Both the position numbers and the translations under genes were made by a program. A DNA stretch of 64,000 nt from NCBI GenBank assembly GCA_918797485.1, contig CAKKNE010000004.1, positions 2,418,001-2,482,000 of the forward strand. Reading direction: 5' to 3'. This DNA comes from Pelagomonas calceolata. Taxonomy: Eukaryota; Sar; Pelagophyceae; Pelagomonadales; Pelagomonadaceae. Positions 1 through 9,509 of the stretch are shown here, piece by piece (position 1 is the first letter of the stretch; the number at the start of each line of letters is the position of its first letter). The notes below the pieces were generated by a model, which was given only the letters and a program-made list of their open reading frames with translations, had not been told where the DNA came from and ran no database searches.

Positions 1-1249
1 TATCTTTGCGCTCCTCAGCGAGCCGTCCGACGAGCGCCGCCAGAGGATCGCCGAGCGCGACGGCCGTGTGCCAGGACTCGAGCTGACCGCGCCGCCGGCG
101 GTTCCAATTCTGTGCCACCGTGGTGACGACCTTGGTCGAGAACGCCCTTGCGACGTTTTCGCACGTGACCTGGTCCTTGAGCGGCTCGTTCTTGAGAAGT
201 GCGGCTTCCAGCGCGAAGCGAATGCAGAACGGGAGTCCTTTCGATTTCGCGAGGCTTCGAAAGTCCTCGAGCAGTGCCGCGACGTTTAACGCGCGTAAAC
301 CTTCCCTCCGCGGCGGGTCTAGCTTGACCAAGTCGAGCATTTTACAAGCCATGCGTTGGCCCTGGAAGACGGAGAGCTGCGCGCGCCTCTCGTCTAATTC
401 CTGCTTAGCAGTCGCTCTCGACTCGTTGAGAGCACTCTGATACTCGGGGTTCTTGCTATTTGCGACGCACTCCTCCCATAATTTGCGGCTTGCTATATTC
501 TGAAGGTTTTCTACTATAGGAGTCGCTTCGTAAGCGGTTGGCGCGGCCGGCGTCGCGATCGCAATCTCCGGCGCGGGCGGAGCGATGCGCCGGGCGCCGC
601 CCACGCCATAGGGCCGCGAGCCGTACCTCGGGCACCGTCTACAGATAAAGGTGGGCTGCTTTAATGGTATCGGTGCGCCCTGGGCGTACATACCCTCGCC
701 GAACGTCATGTTGTAGTGAGGCTCGCCGATGCCATTGCTGAACGGCGTCTCGAGGTCAGTCGCCGGCCGCCCGTAGCCGCACCGTTCGCATAGGCAAATG
801 ACGACCGGCTCCGTCGTCGCGTGCCCGCCGAAGATCGCTCGATATAATCCGTCGTCGCCGGGTACTTCGAGTATTTTCGGTTTCGCGTAGCGCCGAACGT
901 GAATAGCCGCGTCCTGCTCGTGCGCGTCCTCAGCCGGCGTGGGCTGCGGTTCGACGTCTCGCGCGGCGGCTATGTCCTCCCTAAGGTCCAAACGGCGACG
1001 TAGCGCCGGCTGCGCCGGCTGCGCTGCGGACCGCTGCTGCGGTCGCTGCGGCTCGTCGGCCGTGTTCGCAAACGCTCCTCCGCTTCGCGGTTTTTTCGCT
1101 TCAACGCGCGGCGCTTGCTGCTGCGCTCGCAGCGCCTGCGCGACTGCGGCCGCTGCGTCGAGGTCTAATGCATGATCAACACGACGCGGCTGCGGCGCCT
1201 CGTCGGCAGCAGCCAGCGGTCTGAATTTAGTAGGAGTCCTGCGCGGCAT
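1..1249 (-). CDS. Hypothetical protein with zinc-ribbon-like cysteine pairs (3' part outside window)
   Basis: An open frame on the minus strand runs from an ATG at 1249 off the left edge of the window (416 codons seen, no stop). The first ~110 residues are Ala/Gln/Pro-rich and probably disordered. Around residues 145-225 two cysteine clusters stand out (CLCERCGYG and CRRCPRYG), about 50 residues apart, which together could bind one zinc ion. The remainder is a helical, charged region with no motif I recognise (for example SVFQGQRMACKMLDL). I cannot assign a function; a DNA-binding or transposon-derived protein is possible but unsupported. The start is the first ATG after in-frame stops. A degenerate copy of the recurrent promoter palindrome (CTAGTGTGTC, near 1434) lies about 185 bases upstream. 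Confidence 0.55.
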   Translation of the reverse strand, partial: MPRRTPTKFRPLAAADEAPQPRRVDHALDLDAAAAVAQALRAQQQAPRVEAKKPRSGGAFANTADEPQRPQQRSAAQPAQPALRRRLDLREDIAAARDVEPQPTPAEDAHEQDAAIHVRRYAKPKILEVPGDDGLYRAIFGGHATTEPVVICLCERCGYGRPATDLETPFSNGIGEPHYNMTFGEGMYAQGAPIPLKQPTFICRRCPRYGSRPYGVGGARRIAPPAPEIAIATPAAPTAYEATPIVENLQNIASRKLWEECVANSKNPEYQSALNESRATAKQELDERRAQLSVFQGQRMACKMLDLVKLDPPRREGLRALNVAALLEDFRSLAKSKGLPFCIRFALEAALLKNEPLKDQVTCENVARAFSTKVVTTVAQNWNRRRRGQLESWHTAVALGDPLAALVGRLAEERKD

Positions 1250-1480
1250 TGCTGCACTAATCCATGCCTTCTTGCTGAGTGGTTACAATTTTGCTGCGTT
1301 CGAGCAGTACGACCGTTTAGTCTCAAGGCTGCAAAAGAGTTGTGCGCTCTAGTTGTGCTGCGTTCGAAGTGAAACTCTCACGCTGCAAACGAGTGCTCTC
1401 CGCAAAAAAAGAGGGCTGCTCTTCGGGAATTCTAGTGTGTCTACACAAGCTCCTAATTTACGCACCGTAACAATAAGTAA

Positions 1481-2257
1481 TTAATTACCCCTCACCACGC
1501 TCGCCAGCGCATCATCATCGTCATCAAACCCCTTTGGAAACAACGCCTTCTCCAGCGCCGCGACGTCGGGCACGACGACGTCGAAGTGCCCCGACGCCTC
1601 CAATTTCGACGCGGCATGGCTGCCATAGCTGCAGCCAACGGCCGCTCCGTATCCAGCGGCCCGCGCCGCGGCTCCATCAGTAGGGGCGTCGCCCACGTAT
1701 ATGCATCCCTTCGGCTCGAGCCCCAAATCAGCAGCGACGCGGAGGCAGCCGTCCGGGAACGGCTTCGCGCGTTCGACGGAATCGGCGCCGTGGACCGACC
1801 CGAACGCGCCCCGCGCGTTGTTTACCAAGAGCACGGCCTCGGCGTACGCGACGGCTGCGTTCGTTAAAGCGCCGAGCACCGCGCCGCTGTCCCGCAGCCG
1901 TTCCAGTAGCGGCCTCAAGCCGGGATAGAAGCCCGCCGTCTCCGTCGATACCAACGCAATGTACTCCCGATCGAACTCAGCACCCAATCGCCGCCCGAGG
2001 TCCTCGTCGTGCTCGCCGACGGCGTGGCGCGCCATGCGCTCAGGCGTCACGTAGATACAATTGTCGTGATAGTCCGCCTCGCTGATGGGGGGGAAGGCGT
2101 TCCGTTGCAGCACCACGTTCGTGGCGTCGAAGCCGAGCCGGAAGCTGTCGGCTAATGTACCATCAATATCAAACACGACGCCTACGCGGTTCATCGCCGC
2201 GAGTCCGTCGGCGCAGCCAATTGCCGCGGCTGCGCACAACGCTGATATGCGCCGCAT
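1481..2257 (-). CDS. HAD-superfamily hydrolase (phosphoglycolate-phosphatase-like)
   Basis: The 258-residue protein has the full set of haloacid-dehalogenase phosphatase motifs. Motif I is FDIDGTLADS (residues ~29-38, catalytic Asp pair), motif II is the Thr in GALTNA, motif III is the Lys in AKPFPDG, and motif IV is YVGDAPTDGAAARAAG. The length and the alpha-helical cap between motifs I and II fit the Gph/PGP-like subfamily that cleaves small phosphate esters. The substrate cannot be read from sequence. Before the domain, MRRISALCAAAAIGCADGLA resembles a short signal or organelle presequence, although an internal Met at 22 could start a cytosolic form. No intron is needed. The gene is divergent from the lectin-like gene at 2688. 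Confidence 0.85.
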   Translation of the reverse strand: MRRISALCAAAAIGCADGLAAMNRVGVVFDIDGTLADSFRLGFDATNVVLQRNAFPPISEADYHDNCIYVTPERMARHAVGEHDEDLGRRLGAEFDREYIALVSTETAGFYPGLRPLLERLRDSGAVLGALTNAAVAYAEAVLLVNNARGAFGSVHGADSVERAKPFPDGCLRVAADLGLEPKGCIYVGDAPTDGAAARAAGYGAAVGCSYGSHAASKLEASGHFDVVVPDVAALEKALFPKGFDDDDDALASVVRGN

Positions 2258-2687
2258 TCACGCCGCGACTGCGTGCACTGCGTAAGCGTGTGGCAGGCAG
2301 CCTGAACCTGCACGCTAGTGCAGCAAGCGCGGCCGGTATAGCTGCAGCGTTGCACAAGTGGCTATTAGATGATAACGTAGCCTGTGCTGCGCCGTGCAGG
2401 ACGATAAAACCGATCGATACAGTCGACACAGCTGTACCTAGAGTGTCGAGACACACTAGCACGAACCCGAACGCATCCCTGCACGCGAACCCTCCGACGA
2501 CTAGCTCCAGACCGCTACCAGAGCGCGAGCAAAACGAGGCTGCCCCCGCACGCCAAGCCAAGCAGAGAGCCGCTGTGGAGGGCAGCAAATCGACTGCCTG
2601 GGAATCTCCTGGGACGGCTAGAATCGCATCGATGGTGAGCTCAAGACGACGACGATGAAGATGGAGAGCCCGGACGCCCGATAAAAC
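2258..2687. promoter_or_regulatory. Divergent intergenic region (HAD hydrolase / lectin-like gene)
   Basis: This 430-bp space separates two genes that face away from each other, so it should hold both promoters. A degenerate version of the recurrent palindrome is visible near 2445-2465 (GTGTCGAGACACACTAGC). No TATA box or other clear element was seen. The open frames crossing it are antisense shadows without domain similarity. Confidence 0.35.
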
Positions 2688-5600
2688 ATGCATCCGACGA
2701 CTACCATGCTGTGCTCCCTCCTCCTCCCACAGGTAGTAGGAGCAGCCACGGTCACCTGGCTCGGCGGGACTGGGAGGTGGAAGGAGCCCCGCTTCTGGGA
2801 CAGCGGCTCGGTCCCGACGTCGAGTGACACCGTCGTCATCCGACAGGGCACGGTCTACCTCACCGAGGACCGTTCGATCACGAATTTGGAGGTCACGGAC
2901 TCGGGACGCGTCGTCCTCGCGACCACAGAATGCCCGGAAGGCTGGGCCGTCCTCAGAAGAGACGGTAACGGCAACTCGGAAGGCTGCGCGAAGGCCTTTG
3001 CCGACGCAAGGAGCTGGAACGACGCTGAACTTGATTGTCGAGTGAGAGGAAGAGGCGGCGTCTGGCGCGCGAATTCCTCGGACACGCTGGCCGGAACGGG
3101 CTGCTACACCAATAGTCGGGGCGAGCGCGTGTGTCGAGTGGAAGACCGTGAAACGTCCGGCAAAATGGCAAGGGAGAAATACACGAGGTGGCTGTCGAAC
3201 GGGACTCAAGATGACGAGGGCGGGTCGATCCATGGTGGGTATCGCGGGCATTTAGCACTGATAGGGGACGAGGAGACCAATAGGATCGTGTCAATATTGT
3301 GTGCGGAGGCTTCCAATGCTTCGTCTCTGAGGTATGAAAATTCGCGAGCAGAGAGCATGGGCCAGCAAATGGCCGACGTCGACGCCTGCTGGATCGGATT
3401 AAGCATGGCTTTGGATGGGGATGCCATGACCCATGAAATGTTTGAGAACAGGGCGTTCCGCGACGGTGGCGCCTACGGCGAGCATCGCGCGTACGGGGCG
3501 AAGGGCTCTAATCCCGTGCCGGAGCAGCGCAGTCATCACACGCAGTGGTCTCTTGATGAACACGCGGACGTGGGCAACTGGGCCTGGGTCGACGAGGGCG
3601 CCGTCCCGCCCGCCGACGACGGCGTCGCGGGCTTCCACGGGAACTTGTACCGGAGCTGGGCGCGCCACGAGCCGCGATATCGACTGGCGGAGACGTGCGC
3701 GGCCACGTTACACCGGGGCTACGACCCGGCGTCGCAAGCCAGGGCGCGGTGGACGTCGGCCGACTGTACTTCTCATAAACCCTACGTCTGTACAAGAAGA
3801 GGGACCACGGAGCAGCACACGTTAATTGTGTCGAATACGTTGACGCTCAAGGATGGTGGTGTGTTAAGAGGCGGCGGCGTCGTGAAACCAGGTACCATAG
3901 TTTCCAATAGAGACGGCTACTTAGATGGTGCCGGTTTGGAAGCGTCTTCATTAACTACGGACCTGACGGGCGTCCACGGCGCCTGGCTTACCATATCAAG
4001 TACGTTCACGCTGAGCGGGCGATTACTGGGACATGGCGGCCGCGTGCTTGGAAACACGCTATCCCTGTCTAATGGACGGTGCGACTGGCCCGTCTACGCC
4101 GACAAGGTCACGGGTTCTGGTTCGCTAGGAGGCGGCGGCGATTTGAGTCGAGGCGAAGTAAGCGGCACCTCCATCGTAATAGACGGCCAGAGCCTTTCCC
4201 TGAGATCGCCTGTAATAGATGTGTTACGCTTAAAAGCGGACGCGCCGGTCATTCGCGAGGACTTCGAGTACGCTAAGGAGAAGGTCGTGACGGTGACCGA
4301 GCGGTCGTGGCGCGACTGGCCTTCCAGTGCAGTACGGGCGGCGGGCTACACCCACCTGCATTTCAGAAGTATCGAGAACGACTATTACGAGCGCGGGAAT
4401 GTTCGAGGTATTGGGAGTTATAGGGACTTCGACAGTAATTATGGGGAGCCCCAGACGAGTGGTCCGATGGCTGGTGTTGATGGCCTCAAGGGTCGACTCG
4501 AATCCGCACTCGGCGCGAAGGACGAGTTCATGACTTTAGAAAGGTCGGCCTTCGTCCTCGACGGTCGCGGGAATAATAGGTTGGGGCCGGCCCAAGGGAG
4601 TTATAGGTTATCGGTCGGTAGCGAGCGGTCGGAGTGCATCCCCTGGCACGCCTCGGCGAAGGAAGTCTCGGACGCCGTCAATGGTTTGACAGCAATCAGT
4701 TCCATTGGAGGCGCCACGGTCAACAGGAGGGGCGACGGGAGCCACCGCTGGGGCCATGCCTTTCATTACGAGATCGCGTATGATAGTGCCGAGACGGCGA
4801 CCGTACCTACGCTGCGGTTTGATTGTGAAGGGTCAAATGACTTCGGGACCGATTCTCTAGCAACTGGTGGTGACTGCGGCTGCGTGGATAATGTTGCCAG
4901 AGCTCATACGAAACCGGCCGGCACCTGCTCGTGGAGCGGCGACCCGACGTCCGCCTCGGACAACCAAGGAACACACCTCGTGGCGGTTCATGCAGCGAAG
5001 CACGGCGACCCCGGGGACTACTGCCTTTCTAGAGTGTTTGGGTCCGTCGATCGTATACAACAGGGCGGCGAGACCGCGGTCAGTACGACCCTAGACTTCC
5101 GCGAGGGCTGGCACCGGCTGTCCGCGACCGCTACGGACGTGAAGGTGTCCGGCCACCACGCGCGCGTCGACGTCGCCGCCGCGGCCGCCTCCTATTCTAC
5201 CTTGGAGGTGTCGGCGGGCACGGTCACGTTCGCCGGTCCGGGCTATCGGGGCGACGACGCCGCTGCCCTATTGTGGGCGCCCTACGACCGCGAGTGGCGC
5301 GCGGCCCTGGCGCTGCGCGAGGGGCCGTCCTTCGGCCACAAGGTCACTGGTGCTGTGACATTATCGGGCGGCGAAATACGCATGGCTTCGGAGCGGCTCA
5401 TCGACTCGTACTCGCGGGGACCGCCCCATGGTTCCGTCACCTTCGAGAGCACCTTATCCTGGACGGGCAATGGTGGTATAAGGGGCAACGGCCGGCTTGT
5501 GGTCGAGGGCGCGGCCACCATAAACACCTGCGTGAACCACACGGAGTGCGACCGGACGCTCTGGCCGGCGCACGTCCGGGACTGCGCGCGCGTCGTGCTG

Positions 5601-7088
5601 GCGGGGGCTTCTACCTTTCAAGGAGGTGATATTGTGACGGGCGAGGGCGCCGGCTTGGACGTCGCCGCCACCTTAACCATGAGCGGGTCGGCGAACGTCC
5701 TCGCCTCACCACGACCGGAACGCACGCCGGGCCGCCAGGAGGATCCATTGAACGACCGCGGCTGGTACAGCAACCCGGCCTGCGGCGACGCGTGCGCGCG
5801 GCCACCGCTCGTGAAGATCGAGAATGGCGGGACGCTGTCGGTGGAGGGCTCAAACGTCGTCGAGGCGACGCTCTTCGCGCGCGGGATTCTTGATGCGCAG
5901 GGGTCGCTGACGCTGGGCGACGGCGGCGGCGGCGACGGCACGTTCCAGATCGCGGCCGGCGGCCGCGTGTCCCAGCGCAACGGGCTCTTGGACCTCGAGC
6001 GGGTGAAGCTGCGGGGCGAGGGCGAGCTCGGCATCACGGGCGGGCGGCTCTTTTTACCGGGGCCGACGCTCATCGAACCGTCCCTCAACGTGTCGGGCGG
6101 CGAGGCGGCCTTTCGGGCGAGGCGCGTCCTCATGGCGTCGGCGGCTGTGTGTGAAATCAACCAGTGCGTCGGGTGCTCCAATAATTCTTCACAAAGTCAT
6201 TTCACGGCGAGGACGCGGCCACGCTGGCTCCATCGAGTGGTGATGGACCGGCAGCGCCACGCCATCGAGCAGGCGTCGCGTCGATGGCGTGGAGAACGCG
6301 CCGTAAAATTTGATTTCCACACAGGTCGGCAGACGTCACGGTCTCGAACGGCACTTTATCTTTTCTCGCGGACGCGACGAACGGCACGCTGCACGGCCGC
6401 TTCCACCTGTTGAATACCGGACGGGTCCGTTTTCCGGAGCGCGACTCGCTCGCGGAGCCGAGTAGGTTTCACCTGTCGTGTCCGTCGCGCGAACAGGCGC
6501 CGAACTGTGCATAAATCAAATTGTCGCGGCGCGTCTCCGCCACCGCTGAATCGTGACTTCCACGCCATCGACGCGACACCAGCTCGATGGCGTGGCAGTG
6601 TGGGTCTTGCACCACTCGATTCAGTCATCAAGATCGCAATTGTGCACCCGACTCACTGGTTGATTTACGCACAGGCGCCGAACCACCCCTGCCAGGGGCC
6701 CTACACGCTGGATCGGTCCCACGTCGATATTCGCGGCCAGACGACGTGGCGCGGCGGGACCGTGAGCGGTGGCGGCGACCTGCACCTGCGGGCGGCGTCC
6801 GTCGTCGCCGACGGCGAGCTCAAGATGTGGGCGCGCGTGGTCAACCACGGCGGCATGTTATTAGAGGACGGACAGATCATCGCCGACACCGAGGGCTACC
6901 TCGAGAACCGGGGGACGGTCGAGATGGTCGGCCCGCGGACGACCTACAACGGCGTCACAGCACGTAGACCCCGGTCGGAGACGGAGGTGACGCTGCTGCA
7001 CGACTGGGAGGACAACATGCTCCGCGAGGGGCGGCGCGTCATGGTCGTTGGCGACGACTCGGCGCGGGCGAGCACGCTGGGGGTGTAA
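2688..7088 (+). CDS. Large secreted C-type-lectin-like / repeat protein, three exons
   Basis: Exons 2688-6136, 6325-6496 and 6675-7088 give a 1344-residue protein. It starts with a signal peptide (MHPTTTMLCSLLLPQVVGAA), followed by a Trp/Gly-rich sheet region. A C-type-lectin-like domain spans residues ~82-369, opening with CPEGWAVLRRDG and closing with a DCTSHKPYVCTRR-type end, with large inserts. The remaining ~950 residues are Gly/Thr/Val-rich repeats (LTLKDGGVLRGGG, LTLSDGGG-like) that look like a parallel beta-helix or adhesin stalk. The likely place is the cell surface or the medium, in adhesion or glycan binding. Both introns are introner elements. The second uses a GC donor, and splicing restores VLMASADVTV and REQAPNHPCQ in frame. 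No transmembrane anchor is obvious at the C terminus. Confidence 0.7.
6145..6324 (+). mobile_element. Introner element 1 (intron 6137-6324)
   Basis: A 180-bp element begins CTGTGTGTGAAATCAA and ends TTGATTTCCACACAG, so the ends are inverted repeats. It is flanked by an 8-bp target duplication, GTCGGCGG on the left and GTCGGCAG on the right, one base diverged. The GT of the left duplication acts as donor and the CAG at the right end as acceptor. Removing 6137-6324 restores the reading frame. The middle holds a palindromic core, CACGCCATCGAGC...GTCGATGGCGTGG, shared with the other copies. This is a short non-autonomous DNA element of the kind described as introners in Aureococcus and Micromonas. 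Confidence 0.85.
6505..6674 (+). mobile_element. Introner element 2 (intron 6497-6674, GC donor)
   Basis: The element is 170 bp with inverted ends CTGTGCATAAATCAA and TTGATTTACGCACAG. It is flanked by a perfect 8-bp duplication, GCGCCGAA, at 6497-6504 and 6675-6682. The perfect duplication suggests a younger insertion than introner 1. The left duplication has no GT. A GC-AG intron beginning at the GC of GCGCCGAA restores the codons exactly, whereas a GT donor inside the element would shift the frame. The interior carries the CACGCCATCGACGCG core palindrome. Confidence 0.85.
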
Positions 7089-7130
7089 GGGCTTTTGTGA
7101 AATTGTGCTAGGACTGTGGCTTGTGAACTT

Positions 7131-7149
7131 GCTAGTGTCTTACCGCTAG
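7131..7149. promoter_or_regulatory. Recurrent promoter palindrome, copy 1
   Basis: GCTAGTGTCTTACCGCTAG sits 213 bases upstream of the start at 7362. It matches the inverse orientation of the core TAAGACACTAGC seen at eight other strong sites in the window. The role as a promoter element is inferred from position only. Confidence 0.5.
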
Positions 7150-7361
7150 TTATTAACGCGGGAAGGGTGCGGCTCGACCGGCTCGGGGCGCACCGAGCAC
7201 ATAGGCGTGCGCGGAGCACGTGGCACCGCTGGTTGCAGTAACTGAGGCCACCCAATTGTTCATCGGACAGCGCGCGCTGCGTCGCGACGCGCCGGACGGA
7301 CAGAGCACACGAAACGGCGGCTAGCGCTTTTGGTCGCAGCGGTGCGTACCGGTGGCTCGAC

Positions 7362-9497
7362 ATGGCTCACAGCCCGCTGAAAGAAGGCGACCGGCTGCTC
7401 TACAATGGCTCCGAGCCCGAGTGGCAGGGCGCGAGGGGCGAGATCGAAGAAATTGATACCGTCGGGGGACGACCCGTCGTCTCGGCGCGCTGGTCTTTGG
7501 CCAGGGACGACGACGACAGCGACGATGATCAGGGCGGTGTCCTGGCGCGCACCGCGGCCGTCCGCGGGTCGCGGGCGCCGCGGCGGACATGCCGTGCAGC
7601 GGCGCGCCCCGTCTCAGTTGATACCACGGAGGACCACTACTCCGTCCTGAGCGCCGCGGACGCGAGGATTTACCGCCAGGCGTGGCTCGACGCGAACCCA
7701 CGGAACGAGCTGGCACCCACGCGGTTCGCCGTCGGCGACAGAGTTCGGGGGATATGGGACGGGGAGTGGTGCGGCGCCACCGTCGACGAGGTCATCACCG
7801 ATGGTCGTGGCGGTCTCGCCTACATGGTAGATTGGGACGACGGCGGCGGGGTCAACCAGCTCTCCGCAGCCGACGTCCGGCTGGCGGCGGACGCCGAAAG
7901 CTCTTCGGAGGAGGACGAGGAGGAGGAGGAGGAGTCGAGCTCTTCGGAGGAGGAGGAGGAGGACGTGCAGGACGCCGCCGAAGATTTAGACGAGGCCGTC
8001 GGCGCCGCCGACGACGACGAGAGCTCCTCGAGCAGCGACGAGGACGAGGGGCTGAACCAGGCGTCGAACCTGCCGCCGCCGCCGACCGCGGTGTCAAGAT
8101 CGGAGACACCGGAGGCCGCCGTTGTCGAGGACGACTGGGACGAAGAATCCGACGAAGAAGATGACCGCCGCGTGGCCAACCTGTCGTCGCAAGTGGTCGA
8201 CCCGTCGCAGCACACGTCGCAGCACGCGTCGCAGGATTCACGGCTGTCTCTCCAAGGAGCCGCCGCCGTTGATGGCAGCGGCGCCATCGACGCCGCTGCG
8301 ATGCGGGCGCGGATTCTGGCGGCACGGCCGGAAAGTATAGTACCGCCCGCATCTGCGACGTCGGCGCCGAAGCTACGCATTGTCCATAGCCGCCATGGAG
8401 AGTGGTGGGGTCATGCGGGGAAGCTGAGAATCCCCGGATCGGACGAGCTACGGACGACGCTCCACGAGCTCGGCGGCGAATCGTCCTGGCTCGGTGATAA
8501 GCGCAAGTACTGCGACATCGACCTCAAGAGGCTGAACGCCGAAGGCTACGACATCATACTGGTAGATAGAGGTGCAAGCATTGCGTACCAACGCCAATTC
8601 AAGGACACGAAGCAAGACTTCGCGCGAACGGAGCTAGAGCGCAAGTACGGGCACACCGTCGTCCGCAAGCCGTGCGTCGTCGCCTATAGCACCGACAACG
8701 GTGTACCGCTCGACACGTATGAAGTCGTGGCCGTCGTCGCGATCAACACGGCGACCACGCGCGCGGCGTGGACCCCTGCTGCCGTCGACCAGGTCGAGGT
8801 GTTGTTGGATACGATGGAGCGCCATCATAATCCAGCGAAGCGCGGCTCGAACACCCGGAGGGGCAAAATGTTCATGGCCGGCGCGCTCGTGAGGCGCTGG
8901 ACCGCGGAAGAGCTAAAGAAGCGCAAGAAGCGCGGCAGCGGGCGGATCGACACTTACAGAATTAACCGCGCCGCCGCCGCGGAGGCTAATTATGACGGCT
9001 ACATTTCCCCGCTGGAAACGGTCCTGACGATCATGGCCGCACTCGAGGCTGCGGTTTCCCCGCGCCTCCATCGGGCGCGCCTGGCCGTCTCCGCGGCGAT
9101 CAACGCGCCGGCGATCGTCGGTGGCTTCCCGCGGGAGATCGGGCCGTCCGTGACGCTGGCGTTGTCCCAGGGCTACGTTTCGTCGCAGCACCTGGACAGC
9201 TCGGGCAAGTGGGCCTGGGAGTCGATCGCCTGGCCGCCGTGTCGCCGGGCGCCCTCGGACTGGACGTTCGCGATCCCCGGCGCGGGCCTACTGGTCGACC
9301 TGTCGGGCCCGGGCGGCGTCTACGTCACGTTGAATGCGTCTCGGACCGTCCACGGCACACTGCGGAGCGAGATCTCCCCGGACCACGACGGCATAGGCAT
9401 CGCGGATATTTTGAAGCACGACATGCTCTCGCGGAACGTGGTCGACGCCTTCGAGGGGGGCTGCAAAAAGCGCCCGGCGCTCGGGGCGCACAACTAA
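7362..9497 (+). CDS. Tudor/agenet-like, acidic protein with possible 2OG-Fe(II) oxygenase C-terminus
   Basis: The 711-residue single-exon protein opens with two small SH3-like barrels of Tudor or agenet type: LKEGDRLLYNGSEPEWQGAR near residue 6 and FAVGDRVRGIWDGEWCGATV near residue 122. Each is followed by a Trp/Asp-rich strand. A long Ser/Glu/Asp stretch (about 178-265) follows. The C-terminal 380 residues contain a conserved-looking block with an HxD pair (QHLDSS, His610/Asp612), a strand LLVDLSGPGGVYVTL, and a distal His (TVHGTLR, His664). That order fits a double-stranded beta-helix 2-oxoglutarate/Fe(II) oxygenase such as the Tet/JBP or AlkB groups, but similarity is weak by eye. A nuclear chromatin role is inferred from the reader-like N terminus. 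The ATG at 7362 follows the promoter palindrome. Confidence 0.5.
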   Translation: MAHSPLKEGDRLLYNGSEPEWQGARGEIEEIDTVGGRPVVSARWSLARDDDDSDDDQGGVLARTAAVRGSRAPRRTCRAAARPVSVDTTEDHYSVLSAADARIYRQAWLDANPRNELAPTRFAVGDRVRGIWDGEWCGATVDEVITDGRGGLAYMVDWDDGGGVNQLSAADVRLAADAESSSEEDEEEEEESSSSEEEEEDVQDAAEDLDEAVGAADDDESSSSSDEDEGLNQASNLPPPPTAVSRSETPEAAVVEDDWDEESDEEDDRRVANLSSQVVDPSQHTSQHASQDSRLSLQGAAAVDGSGAIDAAAMRARILAARPESIVPPASATSAPKLRIVHSRHGEWWGHAGKLRIPGSDELRTTLHELGGESSWLGDKRKYCDIDLKRLNAEGYDIILVDRGASIAYQRQFKDTKQDFARTELERKYGHTVVRKPCVVAYSTDNGVPLDTYEVVAVVAINTATTRAAWTPAAVDQVEVLLDTMERHHNPAKRGSNTRRGKMFMAGALVRRWTAEELKKRKKRGSGRIDTYRINRAAAAEANYDGYISPLETVLTIMAALEAAVSPRLHRARLAVSAAINAPAIVGGFPREIGPSVTLALSQGYVSSQHLDSSGKWAWESIAWPPCRRAPSDWTFAIPGAGLLVDLSGPGGVYVTLNASRTVHGTLRSEISPDHDGIGIADILKHDMLSRNVVDAFEGGCKKRPALGAHN

Positions 9498-9509
9498 GAA
9501 ATCGAATTA

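Noticed and set aside
2169-3251. 360-codon open frame on the minus strand
   Set aside because: It is antisense to the lectin-like gene and the HAD promoter; no domain, Arg/Ala/Ser composition typical of shadows in GC-rich DNA.
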